Below, piece by piece: positions 34,301 through 45,249 of a DNA stretch of 64,000 nucleotides. The notes below the pieces were generated by a model. It did not search any database, was not told the origin of the DNA, and was given only the letters and a program-made list of their open reading frames with translations. The DNA is from Bactericera cockerelli. Taxonomy: Eukaryota; Arthropoda; Insecta; Hemiptera; Triozidae. The stretch covers positions 44,670,803-44,734,802 of the forward strand of contig CM044958.1 of assembly GCA_024516035.1 (NCBI GenBank), given 5' to 3'. The translations under genes and the position numbers were made by a program. Each line of letters begins with the position of its first letter. The first letter of the stretch is position 1.

Positions 34301-35589
34301 GTGAGGCTTGAAAAAGACTATAGATCAAAACAAAACAAAAATATTACAGTTGAAGACAAGCTCTAGAAAGTCCCATAGAGCCAATATTAGTTATGTTAAG
34401 ACTCATGAACAATAATACATATTTATGAAAGGAAACCTAGATCAAGAGGATACCTCAAAGAAATAGCAACAGGATGTGATCTTCCTAAATAAGTAATCAC
34501 AACAAAAGTTGTGTCATCATAACACAAAAAAAATCTGATAAATACTCACATAAAATATCACAAATTATGATGATAGATTTAAGAGGACAACTTGAGTGCC
34601 ATGAGATCCCAAATGGGTACTCATGAAACTTCACTTCAGTACCAAGCTGAAAAATGACAGTCCGTGCCCACCGTGCCATGACATTTTTTTCTCTGATCGA
34701 TATGAAACTTTGAGACTGTATTTCTAGAGCATCTTAGATGAATGTTACCTATAAATAAGACCTGAATTGTGTGAGACCCCATATGGGTACTCATGGCCTG
34801 CTGGAACAGTTTTTTTGAATGAAAAAAACATCGTCTGAGAAACCAAATGGGGTCTCACTTTGAGTGTTTTCAGGCTGGATTGAGATCCCACATGGGTACT
34901 CATGGCACTGAAGTGAAGTTCTCAAAAAACAGTCTGGCACTCAAGTTGTTAAAACAAATTGGAGGGATCTTCAATGCCTTAAACCAAAGCGCCCAATGTC
35001 ATGGAGTCAAATGTGAGGAGTCTAAAGTATCAGATCTTCATTCATTCTTCTTCAAGGTTCCTCAGAATTTTAATTCAAGATAACCAACCTCATAAACATT
35101 AGATTTTCGGGAAGTGTTAAAAGTTTATTAAGACGTTGTCGTGGTTAGACGTGCTCTCCTTGCACCATGTACATAGTGTAATATTATAACTACAGGACAT
35201 AACTTAATCAAAGTGTAACTTATATCATAAAATAGTACATAAAATTATTAATTTTTTGACATTTTTAAAAATATTCCTCAAAAAACTTAAAACCCCAAAA
35301 CCAAATATTTTGGATTTAAAATTTCGTAATTCATTTTCAATTTTTTTTTCTGCAAGACAATTATTAGACTTTATCCTTGTTTATACTTGCATGTGTTAAT
35401 GTTTATATTACTTGTGACAGTGATAGTGACGTGAGTTTATCAAAACAAACTCCAACAAAAATTCTTCATCAAATTTGCAAGGACGTAAGTACTTTGACAT
35501 CTAAATGATTCAGTACTAGAATTATAATAGTCAGCAAAATTTAATCTTTACCTATCACAACTTATACTCACATATTGACCTTCACTCAA
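31318..35589. other. Upstream of FGFR coding start; promoter and 5' UTR exon not located
   Basis: AT-rich. An acceptor directly upstream of 31317 requires at least one further 5' UTR exon at higher coordinates, here or beyond. 32948-33015 is a reverse tRNA-like head of SINE family 3 (AGTAGCTTGATCAATAACGC). 34603-34906 has a local repeated motif. The frame at 33273-33572 resembles no family I know. Confidence 0.4.
34603..34906. repeat. Local repeats of GAGAYCCCANATGGGTACTC
   Basis: Full copies at 34603-34627, 34773-34797 and 34882-34906, and a half copy at 34836-34856 (GAGAAACCAAATGGGGTCTC). The first and last are also flanked by GTGCCAT and an ACTTCACTTCAGTRCC-like block in inverse order. 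Origin unknown. Confidence 0.6.
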
Positions 35590-35604
35590 TCTGTGGTATA
35601 AGAA

Positions 35605-37834
35605 ATGGAGAAAACTAGCACGCCGAATAAGAATAACAGTCTTTACGAAGGCGAACTGCTGACACATCAGAATTACACTTATGCTTACTCTGAGCCGCTA
35701 CTTAGCGGAAACATAATTTTTAAATGCACAGCAGGGAGATGTGATGGCACGATCATAGTGAAAAAATCCAAAAGTAAAAACTTTAAGTTTCTAGCTTTTC
35801 AACAAGAGCATTCAAATAGAAGATGTCTAAATTCAGAGAAAGATAATGAACTTCTCTACAAAACAGCAGTTGAGAATAAAGACGATACTGAACTTAACAA
35901 TACATCAAGGGAAATTGAAGCCATCACACATCATAGAAATTTGTTGCTTGAGAACGTAACAAAACAAAAAACAGAAATCGATCTCTTAAAGCAAATAAAC
36001 AAAGAAAAAGACACACTTATTGAAAATTTAAAAACATCATTAGAAACCACTGAAGCCGGGTGGAATGTAGACAAAAAGGAACTAGAACAACTTAGAAATA
36101 AAATAAGAATGCATGAAAATACATCACTGCTTCCAAAAAGCGCTAATAAAAAAGTGTCTTTTGTCACAGAAAAAAGAGACCACACTGAAACTTCAAACAA
36201 TACCCTAACATCTAGTATCAATAATTTAGAAGAATCAAAAGAAAAATATCTCAATGAAAAGGCAATTTCAACTCAGTCCAAAAGCGTGAATAACCTAGTG
36301 AATCAACAGAGAGCACAAAATAAAAAAAACGCCTGAGCAACAAGGCACAAAAACAAGGGGTAAATCATACATCATACTTGGCGATGAACACGTCAGAGAC
36401 ATGAATGTACAAATGAAAAATATCGATACTGATAATAAGTACATTGTACACTGCCACCCTGGAAAATATATCACAGACCTAAATTTAGATCCTAACACCA
36501 TGATTGAACAATACGAATGCCTTATTCTCATGGGAGGTTCAAACGATGTTTTTAATAATGAATTCTCTATAATCCACAAATATTTAACTGATCTCATAAG
36601 AAATTTATGTTCTAAAATCAAAATAATCCTCGTATCAATCCCTTACCGTTATGATAAACCTTCAGCCAATATCCACATCCAACGACTAAATAAGAAAATA
36701 AGAAGTATAGTCAACATATTCAAAAATGTAGTATTCTTGGATATTAACAAAAGGCTAAAACGTTCTAGTTATGGGTATGATAAAATAAATATCAACTTTC
36801 AGGGAAAACAGAAAATATGTGCAGCAGTACAAAAAATAATAAATAACGACAAAATTTTCGAAAACAAAAATAATGGATACCAACAGCAGATAGTGGTACA
36901 AGATCTAAAGAAACCAGCGCCACCAGTACCAGTAAATGTACGACGCCCTAATCAGCGACAGCAATACCATAATCAGACCAGAAAGAAAATGCAATATAAT
37001 AATCATAACCTGCAATACAAGCGTCTGACGGAAGAAAGCCAATGGTATAAACTGCAACACGCTCCTAGTCGGCAAGGCAGGCCCGTCGCAAAATCAAAAA
37101 CACCATATCATAGATCATCACAATCACCATCAACCCAGCACGATGGATCTGCAAGTCATCCAACAACTCCGCAATATACGAAGTCGCCACAGCATCATAT
37201 TTTAGAACACCACACGGCTCCACAATATCATGCCTCAATTGCCTCATCGCAAAAATTAACATTGCGGCATTCTTTACCTTCAGCACAGCCGGACCCTTGT
37301 CAGCAAACTTTGCCACAACAACCGACAAAACAACAACAAACTCCGCCACTGCAACGAGTACAGCAACCAACGGAACTGCAATGTACGTACGCAGCACAGA
37401 TGAATCATTCTTTGTTGCAACCATCAACTTCCCGGCACTCTTTACCCTCAGCACAGCTGGATCCTCGTCAGCAAATTTTGCCACAACAACCGACAGCACA
37501 ACAACAAACGCCACTGCAACAACGAGTACAGCAACCAAATGAACTCCAATGGGCGTACACAAATCAGATGAGTCAGTCACAAATTCTCAGTCAACAAAAA
37601 ATGATGCTACAACATCAAGTACAGCAATTGTTGGGCACACTTCACAGACACTATCAACAACAAGAACAGCACTACCAATTACCACCTTTTATGAGTATGC
37701 CACCATCGTCAGCCCCATATATACAATCCAGTGTAGTTCCTACTCCCCAGCACAGCCTACCACCACATTCAACAATACCACCCTATGTAAACAGTGACAT
37801 GAGCCATATTTTTGGCTTCCCCCGACAATGTTAG
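35605..37834 (+). pseudogene. LINE ORF1 (zinc-finger-like, coiled coil, SGNH-like, Q-rich tail), one frameshift
   Basis: 35605-36336: after an ATG start, a Cys/His segment (FKCTAGRCDG ... EHSNRRC) loosely like a FLYWCH finger, then a predicted coiled coil (TEIDLLKQINKEKDTLIENL). The frame ends at KKNA-stop just after an A8 run (36322-36329); the +1 frame continues as GKSYIILGDEHVRDM, a GDS-like block, then LILMGGSNDVFNN and a conserved-looking His/Asn tail. This resembles the SGNH-hydrolase domain known in CR1-type ORF1 proteins. The C-terminus is Gln/Pro/His-rich with an internal duplication of about 55 residues (RHSLPSAQ.DP.QQ). One base lost or skipped in the A run would give a single protein of about 740 residues. 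Confidence 0.75.
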
Positions 37835-40800
37835 CGATACAGCTTCAAATCGCCCGATTTACAATGAGAACAAATTCTCAAAAAACATAGATTTAAGTTT
37901 AGAAATAGAAAGCGATCATGTTTTACCTACTGGTAATCTGACCAGTAACCATAATAATAATGAATTTGTACAAACATCAGGACAGATAGGAAATAACAAA
38001 TTATCCTCTAATAACAATACTAGTAGGAAAAAAGTAATCAATATTTTTTACCAGAATACTCGAGGTTTGAAAACTAAAACGAAAGAATTTTATTTAAATC
38101 TCCTCTCAGAAGAATACGACATAGTGGCTATCACTGAGTCGTGGTTAAGTCCAGATGTAAATACAAATGAACTTTTCGACTCTCGATATACAATATTTCG
38201 GCAAGATAGGGACGAAAAGAAGACAGGCAAAAAAAGAGGAGGTGGCCTAATTTTAGCTTCAAAACGAGAAATTTCCTTGACTAGAATTGTACATTGGGAC
38301 ATATGTAACAATATTCTTGAGCTCATGTGGTTTCGATTCACACTAATAGGGGAAATAATCTATCTTTGTTTGATTTATTTACCACCACATCAAGAGTCAA
38401 AAAAATATGACGCTGTGAAATTCCTTTCAGAATCAATATCAGAGCGAAACTTACAAAATGAAAATTTCATCCTTATTGGTGATTTAAATTTGCCCGATTT
38501 CTCTGAGGAATTAAATGTAGACCCTCCTCGTTCAGTTTCCAAGTTTAGAGAATTTACCAATTTTCACCTCCTAGAATCCAAAAACCATATAAGAAATAAA
38601 AATAATAGAATACTAGATCTATGTCTAACGAACATAAGTGAAATATTTTTATCTAATAATAAACAAGTTGATGTAGAAATCTTAAAAACTCAGGGATTAG
38701 TAAAGGAAGACAGTCATCATCCTGCATTAGAAATAATGATCAAGTATCAAAATAAAATTAAAATTAAGCAAATACCATATAAAGTTGATTCTAAAGAAAA
38801 GACAAAATATTTTGCCTTCCACAAAATTGACGCTGAAAAACTAAATAGTGAAATACAAAAAATCTGCTGGGAAGATGACATAAATCTAATCACGTGTCCA
38901 AACATCTTCCTTAATAATATTTATGTAAAGTTAAATGAAATATTTTTGAAAAATGTTCCCCTTTACAATGTAAGCAAGCGATCACAAAATTACCCCGAGT
39001 GGTGGAGCGCAAATACAAGACACATTTTCAAAACAAAAGAAAAATTGCGCAAAACGCAAAACAAAACACAGCAACAATCTGAACACTATAAATATTTACG
39101 AAAAGAAATTAAAAAAGAGATTAAGTCCAACTATCAATCCTACATCCAGAAGTTATCCACTGAATTCAAACATAACAGTAAAAGTTTCTGGAAATACGTA
39201 AAAAAGGAAAGATCTAAGGGTAAATCGACAAACATAATCTTTAAGGGGCAGCAGTTGAACTCTCAAAAAGAGATTGTTGACTCCTTTGCAGATCACTTCA
39301 TTACCTCATACAAACCATGCTCTGTGGACTTAGATAAAATCTGTTCGCTGAACGATCTCTCTACCAGTATAGAGATACCTTTGTTCACAGAGCAACAGGT
39401 CTTGGATGAAGCTATGAATATAAACCCAAATAAGCCCGCGGGAAGGGATGGAATACCCCCCAAAATAGTGCGAGAATGCGCTCCATCACTCGCCAAACCT
39501 CTTACTTATTTATTTAATTTAAGTTTACAATCAAATGTGTTTCCTGATCGACTTAAAGATACAATAATAACACCTGTACCAAAAAATGAATCTGGCTGTG
39601 TTGAGGACCACAGACCAATAGCTAACCTCAATTCTTTTGCCAAACTATATGAGGCACTATTATACAAATCTATAGCAGGTCAAGTTTTTTCTAAGGTTAG
39701 AAATATTCAGCATGGCTTTGTGGAAGGACGTTCGACAGTTACAAATCTCACTGAATTTTCAGAATATGTATGTGCAACCTTACAGGAAGGCTATCAAACG
39801 GATGTCCTTCTCACAGATGTCATGAAGGGATTTGATCAAATCTCACATGAATCAATCATAAAAAAATTATACAGCATAGGATTTAAGTCAGCAAAATTAT
39901 TTGTCTCATACCTCACCAATAGGAACCTTCAGGTAAAATATATGGACATTACATCAGAACCATTTATCCCAACATCAGGCATTGCTCAAGGCTCAAAATT
40001 AAGTAGCTTACTATTCATTTTAACCTACGATGAAGTGTGCAAAGATATTAGCCCTGAATCAAAAATACTCCTCTACGCAGATGATCTCAAAATCTTTAGA
40101 AAAATAACAAACATAAATGACTGCCAAAAATTGCAGGAAGATCTCAACATAGTTAGACAAAAACTTCACTTGATTGGGCTAAATTTCCATCCATCCAAAT
40201 CAAAACAAATCACTATCACAAGAAAAAAAGTCAATATAAACTATAACTACAAAATGGGAGACATCTGTATAGAAAAAGTAAATTCTCATAAAGATTTGGG
40301 TATTATAATTGACAGTGAACATAAATTTAACGAACATCGTGCAAACATGCTAAAACGAGCTTATAGAAAACTTGGCCTCATTATTCGATTCGGAAAACAC
40401 GTTAAGGATATTGATGTTTTAAGAACGCTATTTTTATCACTAGTGAGATCTACTGTGGAGTATGGATCAATATTATGGGATCCAAACTCGAAATTAGAAT
40501 CAAAAACAATTGAAAAAATTCAGTCCACATTTGTTAGATACCTATTTAAAAAAGAAAACGGGTTTTATCCAAAATACCCGGAAGCTATTTCCTACAACAC
40601 CCTTCTAGAAATGCTTGATATTAATTCTCTTGAATTAAGACGTAAAGTAGACCTAGTGATGTTAATTTATAATCTTGTAAACAATAATATTACATGTCTA
40701 GAACTCAAAGAAAAAATAGTGGAAAAAACACCAAACCCCATTTTAAGAAATACAAATATTGAAACCTTCACAGTCCCTCATCCTAGACTTACTAAACTTC

Positions 40801-40925
40801 ATGAATCGCCACTGAACAGAGCAATGACTCTATGTAATGAAGTACACTTAAGCACAGACGACTTTTTACTGTCTAAGGAAGCTTTTAAAGCAAATGTAAG
40901 ACAATTAGTTTTTAATTCGCTATAG
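37812..40925 (+). CDS. LINE ORF2: AP-endonuclease and reverse transcriptase
   Basis: 1037 codons. Residues about 75-320: endonuclease (NIFYQNTRGLKTK, ITESWLS, LIGDLNLPDF, EDSHHPAL). Residues about 540-830: reverse transcriptase (NKPAGRDGIPPKI, VEDHRPIANLNSFAKLYE, GFVEGRSTVTNL, TDVMKGFDQISH with both motif-A Asp, the first at residue 669, GIAQGSKLSSLLF, YADD at residues 755-758, SHKDLGIIID). CR1/Jockey-group features. It overlaps the end of ORF1 by 23 nt in the +1 frame and has no ATG before the endonuclease, so translation must use coupling, frameshifting or a non-AUG start. Confidence 0.93.
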   Translation: MASPDNVSDTASNRPIYNENKFSKNIDLSLEIESDHVLPTGNLTSNHNNNEFVQTSGQIGNNKLSSNNNTSRKKVINIFYQNTRGLKTKTKEFYLNLLSEEYDIVAITESWLSPDVNTNELFDSRYTIFRQDRDEKKTGKKRGGGLILASKREISLTRIVHWDICNNILELMWFRFTLIGEIIYLCLIYLPPHQESKKYDAVKFLSESISERNLQNENFILIGDLNLPDFSEELNVDPPRSVSKFREFTNFHLLESKNHIRNKNNRILDLCLTNISEIFLSNNKQVDVEILKTQGLVKEDSHHPALEIMIKYQNKIKIKQIPYKVDSKEKTKYFAFHKIDAEKLNSEIQKICWEDDINLITCPNIFLNNIYVKLNEIFLKNVPLYNVSKRSQNYPEWWSANTRHIFKTKEKLRKTQNKTQQQSEHYKYLRKEIKKEIKSNYQSYIQKLSTEFKHNSKSFWKYVKKERSKGKSTNIIFKGQQLNSQKEIVDSFADHFITSYKPCSVDLDKICSLNDLSTSIEIPLFTEQQVLDEAMNINPNKPAGRDGIPPKIVRECAPSLAKPLTYLFNLSLQSNVFPDRLKDTIITPVPKNESGCVEDHRPIANLNSFAKLYEALLYKSIAGQVFSKVRNIQHGFVEGRSTVTNLTEFSEYVCATLQEGYQTDVLLTDVMKGFDQISHESIIKKLYSIGFKSAKLFVSYLTNRNLQVKYMDITSEPFIPTSGIAQGSKLSSLLFILTYDEVCKDISPESKILLYADDLKIFRKITNINDCQKLQEDLNIVRQKLHLIGLNFHPSKSKQITITRKKVNINYNYKMGDICIEKVNSHKDLGIIIDSEHKFNEHRANMLKRAYRKLGLIIRFGKHVKDIDVLRTLFLSLVRSTVEYGSILWDPNSKLESKTIEKIQSTFVRYLFKKENGFYPKYPEAISYNTLLEMLDINSLELRRKVDLVMLIYNLVNNNITCLELKEKIVEKTPNPILRNTNIETFTVPHPRLTKLHESPLNRAMTLCNEVHLSTDDFLLSKEAFKANVRQLVFNSL

Positions 40926-41027
40926 TTTTAAGTTCTTAATTAATTATTTAATTTTAATGTGAACATTGGTATTGTTGTTTCAATTTATAGTTATAAGAAT
41001 TATTTTTGAAACAATGTTATGTTCTTA

Positions 41028-41065
<38 letters not shown>

Positions 41066-41070
<5 letters not shown>

Positions 41071-42159
41071 TGAATCCTCTCCTTACAATATGACTCCTGT
41101 TAAACCTGAACACATTTAGCTTGGGAGGAAGTCCCTGCACATTTGGATATCCTGTGATGTTCTCAAGATAAAACATTTTGTAAGTGTAGGAGGAGCACGC
41201 CAGGTTCTTGGGATTAGGATTTGGATTGTTTTCTGTTACGAGGTGAGTCAAGAAATTAGGGACAAAATATTGAACCCTAGGACAACAATGTACTATGCAT
41301 TTTGGAGTCAGGGTACAGACTGATCACTTTGTCATGTTTCAAATGGTTGGTTCATTATTGAGTGGTAAAGTTTTAATCTAAAAGTAAAAAAAAAAATAAG
41401 TAAATGAGAAAGGAAATTTATTAAATTTGAACAAATACCTATCATGCTTTCCTTATTGTGGACGGAAGTTTTTTATATTTCATTTTGAAAAAGTATGTAT
41501 GATAAAAAGGATATAACTAAATTAAAAAAAAACATAAGATAGACCATATACACCATATTTTTCCATTCGTTTTATGATTGTCAAAGTTCACCCATCTTGT
41601 GCAGCATCAAGGCTTGTTTTTTTCCCCTGGCCGTTCACAGCACTACTCTCTCAAAGAGCAGCTGAACGTTCTAACTCAAATCTTCAACAATTATTGTTTC
41701 ACCACCAAGTTAATTTGAACATTACCTATGTAATAAATAACCAAGGAGAAGAAGGATGGAGACCCAACTTATCCATATTCATCAAACAGGGGACGATTTG
41801 AGGTACATTTGCGTCAACTTAAATCGTTTGAAAAAGTAGAAATTAAAATGTTTGAAAAATAAGAAGGAAATTAAATTGTTTGAAAAGAGGAGATAAGAAG
41901 CGATTGAGCAGGGAATGGTGCGTGTGTTGATTTCCTGTCAGCAAAGCAACGGGATCTGAGATCGACTTCCGTAGCTGTCAGATTTGTGGTGTTTGGGCCA
42001 TCCATTGGGTAATTGTATGCAAATCACGTGGTGACTTATTGTTTAAGACTACCTGTCCAAGTCTTTCATTTGATATTAGAAATTGATTGAATAGGTAGGG
42101 AGTGAGACGAGTGAGTACTTTTCCCCTCTTCGAAGTTTTGGTTTTCATTGAAATGGTTT
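41066..42159. other. Intergenic; unassigned open frame on the minus strand (41066-41251)
   Basis: On the reverse strand 41066-41251 reads CSSYTYKMFYLENITGYPNV and NRSHIVRRGFMK without stops, running into the LINE poly(A). The composition looks protein-like but I recognise no family, and no splice context was established. 41574-41801 (plus) is a similar unassigned frame. Confidence 0.25.
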
Positions 42160-42815
42160 TTTACTTTCCTTATCTTATAATAAGGAAAGTATTGTATTCG
42201 TCGAAAATTTGACCTACCCAGTTTTTCACATTTCTGGACGAATTATGGCCTCAGGATACCAAAAAAGTTGTTTTCAGCCATTGGTCCGTGCGTCTGTCTG
42301 TCTGTCTGTCTGTCTGTGAACAGGATATCTCAAGAACGGTAAAAGCTAGAGACTTGAAATTTTGTGCACAAATTAATTTTATACACTAGATGAACCACGA
42401 AACTTTTGGTTGAAATCGGCCGCATTCTGCGGCCGCAGGGCCGCAAATATTAGCCGCAAGCGCCGCTTCTTTAAATTGGTTAAAGATACGAAAAAAAATT
42501 AGAGAACAACTATTTCTTAGATTAAGAAAATAACAGGGGTCTATTCTGATCATTTTTTTGATATCTGGAACTTTTTGGAACTCGGCCCCAATTTACCGGT
42601 ATTTGGGGGGGGACCCGCTCTGACTAACTTTTTTATTATTCATCCTACATGGGGGTTGTGACATATCAAATCCAATGATTTTGAGGTGCTGATTACGAAT
42701 TTGGCATTGGTTTTTAGTTATCTGTTACCGTTGAGTCACCAGTGGCGGAATTCGACTCCTTTTTGGGGGATAAGGAAAGTCGTGTGATGTTTACACCAGA
42801 TTTTTTTTGACATAT
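42160..42815 (+). repeat. Element V: about 650-bp non-autonomous repeat
   Basis: Starts with a hairpin (ACTTTCCTTAT...ATAAGGAAAGT), contains a TCTG microsatellite, AACAGGATATCTCAAGAACG, GCGGCCGCAGGGCCGCAAAT and ends GATAAGGAAAGTCGTGTGAT, GTTTACACCAG. A full reverse copy is at 48297-48950 and a diverged one at 26310-26937. No coding frame; superfamily unknown. Confidence 0.75.
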
Positions 42816-43212
42816 TTCTCATCAGCAGGTCAAAGTTCTGATTGTACATGCCATCAACTAACCTGTGAAAAGTTATACTAGACTAGATGTACAGATGTCC
42901 ACTTCATTTCCAGGAATTGATCAAAAAGTAATTATTGATATTTTCTTCTTCTGGAATTTCTCGAGGCATGATTAAAAAAAAAAAAAAAAAAAAAATGATA
43001 ATTACCTATGTACAGTAAAAATTAAAAGTAGCTTCTAAAAAATCTAATCTGTGATCAAATTAGCAAAGCTCTAGGTAGTCTTGGGTAGCTAACAACCTCT
43101 GACTCAAGAGACAGTGCTTCTCCCAGCTCAGCAAGGTTACAGGTTGATATGCCCTTACTGTGTTTTAAAAAAAGAAACATTACAGACAGCATCTACAATC
43201 CTACTCATTTCA

Positions 43213-43473
43213 GACAAGTGTAATGAACACACGATTTTAACACAACATCTCCCGCAACACATTCGTGGCTATGATAATATGACAGATGAGAAATTTATGG
43301 CCCAAATTTATAATAATGTTTTGAATTATTGTAATGCTGATGTCTCTAATTTAAAAAGTAATAAAGAGGGGTCTAATGAACCGGATAAATATTCGGAGGA
43401 GTCAAAACATTGGCTTGATTTACGAGCAGTAGGTACTGGCATTAATTATTATTTGTTTAATCAATGGAAATAA
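43213..43473 (+). CDS. Candidate 3'-terminal exon of an unknown gene
   Basis: A good acceptor (CCTACTCATTTCAG, 43199-43212) precedes 86 open codons: CNEHTILTQHLPQHIRGYDN, MTDEKFMAQIYNNVLNYCNA, SEESKHWLDLRAVGTGINYY, LFNQWK, stop. AATAAA-like signals follow at about 43527. Hydrophilic, protein-like composition. I recognise no family and found no upstream exon, so it could be chance or a gene fragment. Confidence 0.3.
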   Translation, partial: DKCNEHTILTQHLPQHIRGYDNMTDEKFMAQIYNNVLNYCNADVSNLKSNKEGSNEPDKYSEESKHWLDLRAVGTGINYYLFNQWK

Positions 43474-45206
43474 AATAATTAATTGTTATACGTTTATAAA
43501 AAAAATGACGAAAAAGTATTTAAAAAATAAATAAAACAAAGATGGAGTATTCTGAAATGGACTCCTAAATCAATTTCAAAACCATAGTGCAAAATCATTA
43601 GTGAAAAAAAAACTCCTAAATCAATTTCAAATCCAAATCAATAGTTAAAATTTAATAAAAAATATTTTTCAGCACCTTGGGTTCAATTTCAATTGAACTC
43701 CTAATACAAAAAAACTGCTTAATCAAATTCAAATTCAGAAAACTTCTAAGGCAAATCCATAGTGCAAATCATTAGTTAAAATTTAATGCAAATAATATTT
43801 TCCAGCAACTTCGGTAATGGTGTTCTTGTACAAAAAAATTGGGCACTCAGAGAAAAGTGACTCGTATTGATGTTTACCATTTGCAATGAGATATATTCGC
43901 AGATAGAAGTACGTATGTCTGCACAGTGCATTAAGTATTAATATGTGGCTGTAGTTGGATTTATTATAATGTGTCCGAATGTAAATATGTTTAATTTATT
44001 TTGTTAATAAATTGAAATTGTATTCCGGTATAATAAATAATAACTGAATTACACTGAGGTATGAACAGATTCCAGCTGACAAGCTGTTGACTTGTCGAAT
44101 ATAAGCTGTACTGAAATGTTTAAAACGAAGATTGGTACCGTTAAGCATGATACAAAATATATTTTTGATATTGGTGCCTACTATTTGCAAATGTTATCAT
44201 TCCTTCATTAGAATAAAATATTCTTTACAGACAGGTTCAAATATAATGGATGTGTTACAAAAAATATCAATGTAAATTATAAATGAAATTTATGTGTATG
44301 AAAATGTATATCAATTTTATTACGCACTAGGAACCTTCAGCACAATTCTCATACATGTTAATTACAGGTCATACAAATACATGTTAATTCCATGTCAATA
44401 CATATGTACGCATATTTATAAATACAACATAGGTGGCTAATGACTAGGAGAGTTTAAACAGAGTAAACATAAATGCAAACAATACCTATACCAAATCTAA
44501 AATTGTCTTTTAAAAAAATGCACCTCTAAGTCAAACCAGAATATTCATGTTTAAAAAAAAAAAAAAAAACAACATAGTACCTAGCTTCTAACAAAGAAAT
44601 TGCAAATTTACATAAGATCTTAAATCTTTCATCAGAAGAAAACGAGAGTAAGGAATATTTTTTTTTGTTGTCTAATTGAATGGCAATTGTTTTCTTATTG
44701 TCTTGATCAGATAGGATACAAAAGATTTATAATTATATTAATTTGTATAAATTCACAGTAAAAATAGTATACATACGTAATACTCGTATACATATTATTG
44801 TGTTTAAGTATATTCTCTTACGAGTTTGCTACAAAAAATTTGATTCAGATTCTACCCAAATCTTTTATTTTGATGGCCAATATTGGTGCTTGTAATTTTG
44901 AAAATGTTCACTCTGATAACATATTTATGTAGGAGAAGGCCACACAAGTAAAGATTCCAATTTTTTTTTTTTAAATATTGATAGTAATAATAATATATCA
45001 TAACATAGGAAAGATATGATAATACTGTATCCAAAAAACGATTGATATTCTTGTAGAAATTCTTAGTGTTACCTAGAGGTACATAGGTATTTCAAGTTCT
45101 AACTCTTCAAAATTTTAGACTATATCCTGGGCAAGAAAATCTTGGTTATTTTTATTTTCACTCATGATCAAGCAAAAGCTTTTGTGATTTTAACATAAAT
45201 TATTAT

Positions 45207-45249
<43 letters not shown>

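Larger units (their letters stand above)
35590..41065 (+). mobile_element. CR1/Jockey-group LINE, nearly intact
   Basis: Two-ORF non-LTR retrotransposon with ORF1 (frameshifted), ORF2 (endonuclease plus reverse transcriptase), a 3' UTR, AATAAA at 41027-41032 and a 36-nt poly(A) at 41030-41065. The 5' UTR probably reaches back to about 35100, but the 5' end and target duplication were not identified. Plus strand, opposite to FGFR and upstream of it. Confidence 0.9.

Noticed and set aside
37065..37580. Minus-strand and +1 frames over the Q-rich ORF1 tail
   Set aside because: Caused by CAA/CAG repeats; no independent support.
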